Shown piece by piece: positions 59,522 to 64,000 of a DNA stretch of 64,000 nt; positions within the stretch are counted from its first letter, which is position 1; each line of letters starts with the position of its first letter. The translations under genes and the position numbers were made by a program. The notes below the pieces were generated by a model that did no database searches, was not told where the DNA came from, and saw nothing but the letters and a program-made list of their open reading frames with translations. Origin of the DNA: Oligoflexia bacterium (lineage in GTDB: Bacteria > Bdellovibrionota > Bdellovibrionia > JABDDW01); the NCBI GenBank assembly GCA_016715815.1, contig JADJXN010000001.1, positions 310,001 to 374,000 on the forward strand. Direction: 5' to 3'.

Positions 59522-60571
59522 ATGTTTTTTGGATCAAACAAAATATTAGGACTCGATATAGGTGCAAGCACCATTAAGCTTGTTGAAATTGAGGGTACTA
59601 GAAAAATAACTCTTACCAGTTTTGGTTATGTGCCAACCCCTCGCGGGGCAGTTCATGCTGGAGAAATAATTCAGCCAGAGCAAGTTACACAAGCTATTAT
59701 TGATTTAGTAAATCAAACAAAAACTAAAAGAAAAAAAACAGTGGTTGGTATTAGTGGGACAGCCATGATTACAAAAAGAATTTCTGTTCCGCGAATGGAA
59801 GAAAATCTTTTGGCTGAGCAGTTACGTTGGGAAGCAGAACAATACATACCTTTTGACGTTAATGAAATTAACCTGGGATATTCTTTACTTAAAAACACAC
59901 AAGTCAGCTCAGAGCAAATGAATATTTTATTAATTGCTGCTAAAAAGGATCTTGTTTTTAAGTACGCTGAGGTTGTCGAAGCGGCAGGACTTAATTGCAT
60001 CATCGCCGATGTCAATGGTTTTGCTTTAAGTAATTGTTACAATTATAACTACGCTTCTACCGGCCCAAGAACTGTTGGGTTAATGAGTATGGGGGCAAGC
60101 CTTACTCAGTTTGTAGTCATTGAAAATGGGGATGTTACCTTTTGTAGAGATATACCAGTAGGAGGAATAACTTTTACCTCAGACATTCAAAAAACCATGG
60201 GAATCAGCTTTGATGAAGCAGAAGCGCTAAAAATATCTGCCGGTCGTGGCCAGCCAGTTCCTCAAGAAGTTATGGATAGTATTAACTTAACATGTGAGTC
60301 AATCACGGATGAAATAAGAAGAAGTTTTGATTTTTATTTAGCAACTGCAGGCGATGTTAGCATATCCAAATTTTTTGTTACTGGAGGGGGATTCTCATTA
60401 AAAACACTTAGAGAAAAAATGCAAACTGTGTTGGGTGTTGGTCTTGAATCTTTTAATCCCTTTCAGACAATCAGTTATGATCACAGGGCATTTAATGATG
60501 ATTTTATTCACCAAATAAGCCCATTTATCAGCATCGGTTTAGGCCTTGCTATGAGGCAGACCAACTTATGA
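59522..60571 (+). CDS. pilM: Type IV pilus assembly protein PilM
   Basis: Cytoplasmic actin-like ring protein of the alignment complex. The nucleotide-binding motif GLDIGASTIKLVEI, the GISGTAMITKRISVP segment and the C-terminal TGGGFSLKTL are standard. Length 349. AAGGAA site upstream. It overlaps pilN by 4 nt and starts the coupled pilMNOP run. Confidence 0.95.
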   Translation: MFFGSNKILGLDIGASTIKLVEIEGTRKITLTSFGYVPTPRGAVHAGEIIQPEQVTQAIIDLVNQTKTKRKKTVVGISGTAMITKRISVPRMEENLLAEQLRWEAEQYIPFDVNEINLGYSLLKNTQVSSEQMNILLIAAKKDLVFKYAEVVEAAGLNCIIADVNGFALSNCYNYNYASTGPRTVGLMSMGASLTQFVVIENGDVTFCRDIPVGGITFTSDIQKTMGISFDEAEALKISAGRGQPVPQEVMDSINLTCESITDEIRRSFDFYLATAGDVSISKFFVTGGGFSLKTLREKMQTVLGVGLESFNPFQTISYDHRAFNDDFIHQISPFISIGLGLAMRQTNL

Positions 60572-61173
60572 TTAAAGTAAACCTACTCAGAGATATTAGT
60601 GAAATAGCAGCTCCTAAAAAAAGATTTACATTTGGTTCAAGCCCCTCTGCATCTGCTGAGGTGTCAGCTTCTGAGGGTGGCTTGGCAATAAGACTTGTAT
60701 TGTTTATTTTACCCATAGTGTTTGCTTTTGGTTACCAAAAATATCAAAAAATGCTTTCAGATGCAGATTTAAGGAATCTTCAAAGTGAGCATGAAGCGTT
60801 ACAAGCTAAACTAAAATCTCTTGACCCGGTTATCAGTGAGGTTGAAAGATTTCAAGAGGAAAAAAGAAAGCTAAACTCACAGCTTGAGGTTATTAAACAG
60901 CTTTCCAAAGAAAGATTAAAGAATGTTAAAAGCCTTGATATGCTTCAAACAATTATTCCCCCTAAAGCGTGGCTAACAAGTTTAAAAGTTATAGATAAAA
61001 AAGTAGAAATGGAAGGTATGGCAGTTGATGACATCGTGATTTCTGAATTTATGCAAGCTATGAGCACAACAATTTATTTTTCTAATGTTACTCTGATTGG
61101 TAGTGAAGAGTTTAAGCAGCAAGATGGGGCAGTAAAAAAATTTAAAATAAAATGTAATCTGGAGAATTTATAA
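60568..61173 (+). CDS. pilN: Type IV pilus assembly protein PilN
   Basis: The N-terminal IKVNLLRD motif, which inserts into PilM, is present. One membrane helix (about 38-57) and a periplasmic coiled coil plus ferredoxin-like domain (70-201) follow. A 30-residue Ser/Ala insert between motif and helix makes it slightly longer than usual. Its stop shares a base with the pilO start. Confidence 0.93.
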   Translation: MIKVNLLRDISEIAAPKKRFTFGSSPSASAEVSASEGGLAIRLVLFILPIVFAFGYQKYQKMLSDADLRNLQSEHEALQAKLKSLDPVISEVERFQEEKRKLNSQLEVIKQLSKERLKNVKSLDMLQTIIPPKAWLTSLKVIDKKVEMEGMAVDDIVISEFMQAMSTTIYFSNVTLIGSEEFKQQDGAVKKFKIKCNLENL

Positions 61174-61736
61174 TGGCCCTTAAGGAAAGTATTGTCTATC
61201 AATCAAAACTAAAAATATTCTTCATTGGCCTTATTGCGGCCGTGGCTATTTATTATTCATCTGGTATGCAGCCAGCAAATAATCCCAAAATTAGGCAGCT
61301 TAAAAATGACATTTCTGCGGCACAGGAAAAATTAAAGCAAACAATTGAAAAAACTAATAACAAAGCAAAGTTTCAAGAAGAGGTGGAGCAGGTAAGCCAA
61401 ACGGTACGTCTTGCTCTTGATTACTTACCAAAAGAAATTGAAATTCAAAATCTTTTAAAAAAGGTTTACTCAGAGGCACGTTCTGCTGGCGTTCAACTTT
61501 CACAATTTAAACCTAAAGAAGTAATTGCAAAAGATTTTTACGATGAAGTACCAATGGAGATTGAGCTTAAGGGGAGCTACTCCCAAATAGTTATGTTTTT
61601 ATCTTATGTTAGTAAAATTCCTAGAATTATTAATATTCGAAATGTTGAAATAACAGACCCTAAGTTTTTTGATGGAATCCCTCAGATGAAGTTTAAAGGT
61701 GTACTAGTTGCATATAGGTACAAGGAGTCAACATGA
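61173..61736 (+). CDS. pilO: Type IV pilus assembly protein PilO
   Basis: One N-terminal membrane helix (about 13-28), a coiled coil (38-75) and a C-terminal PilO fold (LPKEIEIQNLLKKVYSEARS, ELKGSYSQIVMFLSYVSKIP). Length 187. It partners with PilN in the inner membrane ring and overlaps pilP by 4 nt. Confidence 0.93.
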   Translation: MALKESIVYQSKLKIFFIGLIAAVAIYYSSGMQPANNPKIRQLKNDISAAQEKLKQTIEKTNNKAKFQEEVEQVSQTVRLALDYLPKEIEIQNLLKKVYSEARSAGVQLSQFKPKEVIAKDFYDEVPMEIELKGSYSQIVMFLSYVSKIPRIINIRNVEITDPKFFDGIPQMKFKGVLVAYRYKEST

Positions 61737-62257
61737 AAAAGCTAATGACTTTTTTCTTATGCGGCCTTGTTTTTACTTCTCTATATGCTCAAGAAGCGAT
61801 TGTGGAGCCAACAGCACCTGCAGAAGAAATAAAAAATTCAGAAGTACACACGCAAGATGAAAGCAAATTAACTTCAGCAGCAAAGGTTGAAGAGGGTCCG
61901 CTTGCTGGAATTATTGAGAATTACTCTTACAACCCTTCGGGTAGAAAAGATCCTTTTTTGCCATACCAATTGAAAGATGTTGTGGGGGATACTTACGGGC
62001 CGGAGCTTCCTCTTCAAAAATATGATCTTGATCAGCTAAGACTTGTGGGAGTGATTTGGGATGTAGCAAACCCTAAGGCTATGATTATGGATGCTTCTCA
62101 AAAAGGACATGTAGTTAAGGTAAATGATCGTATTGGTCGCAACAATGGTTATGTGGCTAGAATTAGAGAGGGTGAAATAGTCGTTGTTGAAAGTTTTAAA
62201 GGGCTTGACGGAAAAACAATGTATCAAACACAAGTAATGAAGTTATCTTCAGAATAA
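61733..62257 (+). CDS. pilP: Type IV pilus assembly protein PilP, no lipobox
   Basis: The PilP core is clear (GRKDPFLPY, LRLVGVIWDVANPKAMI, GHVVKVNDRIG). The signal peptide ends SLYA|QEA without the Cys expected of the lipoprotein PilP; the only Cys (residue 10) is in the hydrophobic core. An acidic linker (20-65) precedes the domain. Followed by two hairpin repeats, then pilQ. Confidence 0.92.
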   Translation: MKKLMTFFLCGLVFTSLYAQEAIVEPTAPAEEIKNSEVHTQDESKLTSAAKVEEGPLAGIIENYSYNPSGRKDPFLPYQLKDVVGDTYGPELPLQKYDLDQLRLVGVIWDVANPKAMIMDASQKGHVVKVNDRIGRNNGYVARIREGEIVVVESFKGLDGKTMYQTQVMKLSSE

Positions 62258-62261
62258 AAGA

Positions 62262-62293
62262 AAGGCCTAGAGGCCAGAGGCCTCGGGCCAGAC
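62262..62293 (+). repeat. Intergenic hairpin repeat, copy 3
   Basis: It starts 5 bp after the pilP stop. GGCCT pairs with GGGCC and GAGGCC with GGCCTC around an AGA loop, a near-perfect 11-bp hairpin with one bulged A. It is a tandem with the next copy. Confidence 0.88.
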
Positions 62294-62294
62294 A

Positions 62295-62327
62295 AAGCCT
62301 GAGCCGGCTAGAGGCTTCGGGCCAGAC
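62295..62327 (+). repeat. Intergenic hairpin repeat, copy 4
   Basis: It follows copy 3 by one base. GCCTGA pairs with TCGGGC and GCC with GGC, a 9-bp hairpin with one bulged T; the inner sequence differs from copy 3 but the pairing is kept. It ends 14 bp before the pilQ start, just before the GGAGG-like site. Confidence 0.85.
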
Positions 62328-62341
62328 ATGGAGGATTGAGT

Positions 62342-64000
62342 ATGAAATTTTTTAAAACGGTTTTGATTTTTTTAGTGGCAAGCACACTTATAAGTTGCGC
62401 TTCAAAAGGTCCAAAACCACAAGATCTTCCAGATGTTGCAGAAACAAGTTTGGAAGGTGACACCCAACCTTCCGCAGACACTACCGAGCAAGATCTTCAA
62501 GCCCTTAATGAAGAGTTAGCGCCTGCTACAAATGATCCTCAAACTCAAAACATGGCTGATGAATTTGCAACACCTGCTCCTAACCCAGAAGAGCAGGCTC
62601 AAGCAGAAGGCCAAGCGCCTCCACCTGAGCTACAATCAGAGGCAGCCCTTGCTCCACCTGAGCAATTAGCAGCTCAGCCCGATGAAAAACCAGCAAGAAT
62701 TACAGCTCTTGATTTTAATGCAAATGATAATGGTGGAACCGTTAATATTAGGACAAATAAAGAGGTTAATTTTACTACTAGAAAAAATGATAATACAAAT
62801 CAGTTTATTATTGAGTTAAATAACACCACTGTAGCAGCAAAATTTAAAAGACCTTATATTACAAAAGAATTTCCAGGTGCTATTGCCAGTGTTCAAGCTT
62901 ACCAAGCAAAAGGAGCGGATAAAATAGTTCGCATTGTTGTGCAATTAAGAGCCAATGTAGAGCCTGCAGTTTTACAAAATGCAAATACATTAAGTGTCTC
63001 TGCCTCTGGCCTTTCTCCAGAAGCACAACCACAAGAACAAGTAGCACAGCAAGAAGAACAAACGGCTGAGCCAGGACAGCAAGAGGGGGAAACCCAAGAT
63101 ACCCAAGGTGCCACAGTGGAAGACCCTCAAATCATGAGTAACAAATCTTTTGATTCATTTTTGCTTGGGCAAAATAAGTTTTACGGCAAAAAAATCTCCA
63201 TTGAAGTAACTAATCAAGATGTAAAAGAGGTTTTTAAATTTATTTCTGAAGAAAGTGGCTTAAATATTATTTTAGATGATGATGTAACAGGTAAAGTTAC
63301 AATGAAGTTAAGAAAAGTACCTTGGGACCAAGCCTTGGCTATTATTTTACAATCCAAACAACTTGGCTATATTCGAAACGGAAGTATTTTAAGAGTAGCA
63401 AGTTTAAGAACGCTTAAAACAGAATCTCTAACAGCGCGAGAAGTGTTAGATGCTCAAAAGAGTTTGCAAAACGTTCGTGTGCAGGTTTACCCAATAAGTT
63501 ATGCAAAATCAGATGAGTTATCTACGCAAGTAAAAGATTTACTGACTGCAAGAGGAAAAGTAACTGCAGATAAAAGAACAAATACCATTGTGGTTGCTGA
63601 TATCCCTGAAGTTTTATCTAAAGTAAAAGCATTAATTGCAAAACTTGATACGCAAACACCACAAGTTTTAATTGAAGCAAAAATCATTGAGGCTAGAGAC
63701 ACATTTGAAAGAACTTTGGGTGTAAACAGTTATACTTTTGCACCTGGTACAGCGACCAGCGGTTCTTTGAGTGTATCAACAGGGGTGCTTGATGTAGCGG
63801 GAGATTTTAGTACTTCACTCACACTTTTAGAAAAAGAAAATCAAATTAAGGTTTTATCTTCTCCTAAAATTGTTGCCCTGGACCGTGTTGAAGCTACTAT
63901 TGAGCAGACAACACAGTTTCCTATTAGAACGGTTGTTTCTACGGCTTCAGGAACTTCAACATCAACAAGCTTCCAAGATTTAAAATTACAATTAAAAGTT
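62342..64000 (+). CDS. pilQ: Type IV pilus secretin PilQ (3' end outside the window)
   Basis: The first 553 codons are in the window without a stop. A lipobox LISC (Cys19) makes it a lipoprotein. An acidic Ala/Pro/Gln-rich linker (25-118) leads to an AMIN domain (about 119-220), a second Glu/Gln linker (225-265) and the secretin N-domains (about 280-460; EVTNQDVKEVFKFISEESGL, VPWDQALAIIL, TNTIVVADIPEVL). The beta-barrel region begins at the end (VLIEAKIIEARDTF, KVLSSPKIVALD). ATG with GGAGG 5-9 nt upstream, after the hairpin repeats. Confidence 0.95.
   Translation, partial: MKFFKTVLIFLVASTLISCASKGPKPQDLPDVAETSLEGDTQPSADTTEQDLQALNEELAPATNDPQTQNMADEFATPAPNPEEQAQAEGQAPPPELQSEAALAPPEQLAAQPDEKPARITALDFNANDNGGTVNIRTNKEVNFTTRKNDNTNQFIIELNNTTVAAKFKRPYITKEFPGAIASVQAYQAKGADKIVRIVVQLRANVEPAVLQNANTLSVSASGLSPEAQPQEQVAQQEEQTAEPGQQEGETQDTQGATVEDPQIMSNKSFDSFLLGQNKFYGKKISIEVTNQDVKEVFKFISEESGLNIILDDDVTGKVTMKLRKVPWDQALAIILQSKQLGYIRNGSILRVASLRTLKTESLTAREVLDAQKSLQNVRVQVYPISYAKSDELSTQVKDLLTARGKVTADKRTNTIVVADIPEVLSKVKALIAKLDTQTPQVLIEAKIIEARDTFERTLGVNSYTFAPGTATSGSLSVSTGVLDVAGDFSTSLTLLEKENQIKVLSSPKIVALDRVEATIEQTTQFPIRTVVSTASGTSTSTSFQDLKLQLKV

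Noticed and set aside
1..64000. CRISPR arrays, tRNA/rRNA genes, prophage or integrative element
   Set aside because: No regularly spaced repeats, no recognisable tRNA or rRNA sequence, no integrase or phage structural genes were seen on either strand.

Overview
The window is 64 kb of AT-rich bacterial chromosome, tightly packed and almost all conserved core genes. It carries an LPS/Kdo and Lpt export system, tandem signal peptidases, type IV pili, sigma-54, a FliL-domain protein and a complete locus resembling the Myxococcus Agl/Glt gliding machinery. That combination, with many TTG/GTG starts, tandem Myxococcus-type outer-membrane barrels and a multi-TPR envelope complex, points to the Bdellovibrionota or a near relative. 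I cannot name a genus. No prophage, CRISPR array, tRNA or rRNA is visible. Accessory content is limited to an HNH endonuclease gene, a RAYT-like Y1 transposase gene and a frameshifted ABC permease.

Layout. 0-2.7 kb: PilZ protein, PIN-PhoH ATPase, lipoprotein FKBP isomerase. 2.7-9.6 kb: secreted hypotheticals, HNH endonuclease, a small cluster ending in a CpaF-type ATPase, and a large M48 metalloprotease. 9.7-14.9 kb: histidine kinase-enolase pair, an outer-membrane protein behind a near-perfect sigma-54 promoter, FtsB-like protein, cold-shock protein and a small HTH regulator. 14.9-20.6 kb: DNA polymerase I, a lipoprotein, a FliL-domain protein and an FHA-containing sigma-54 activator. 20.7-25.6 kb: engB-kdsB-pyrG-kdsD plus an exported methyltransferase-like protein. 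25.8-37.1 kb: one long operon of two OM barrels, TPR proteins, a TPR lipoprotein, a small secreted protein, an FHA/TonB-like protein and a TolQ-TolR-TolR motor. It looks like a compact Glt/Agl envelope-spanning motor. 37.1-39.3 kb: coiled-coil exported protein and RAYT. 39.7-49.2 kb: lptC(A)-lptB-rpoN-hpf, metK-ahcY, lepA-lepB-lepB. 49.2-59.4 kb: pyrB-pyrC'-carA-orf-carB, a PhnD-like binding protein with an ABC-2 exporter, and the prepilin peptidase. 59.5-64 kb: pilMNOPQ, with pilQ running off the window.

Connections. rpoN, an FHA-type sigma-54 activator and a textbook -24/-12 promoter all lie in the window, so sigma-54 control of the 12.5-kb outer-membrane protein is likely, though this activator is not proven to act there. 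The prepilin peptidase lies just before the pilus alignment genes. The pyrimidine operon carries a catalytically dead dihydroorotase beside pyrB, as in organisms with an ATCase/pseudo-DHOase complex.

Most unusual signals: (1) a hairpin-forming intergenic repeat in four copies at three places, always between a stop codon and the next ribosome binding site and always in the transcribed orientation; (2) a 17/16-nt inverted repeat whose right arm contains the metK ribosome binding site and abuts its start codon; (3) an unknown protein translationally coupled between carA and carB; (4) an LptC-LptA-like fusion; (5) homopolymer G tracts inside polA and in front of the coiled-coil gene; (6) three convergent gene pairs whose coding ends overlap. 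Starts were moved downstream of the longest frame wherever a ribosome binding site plus signal peptide, or a family N-terminus, favoured it.
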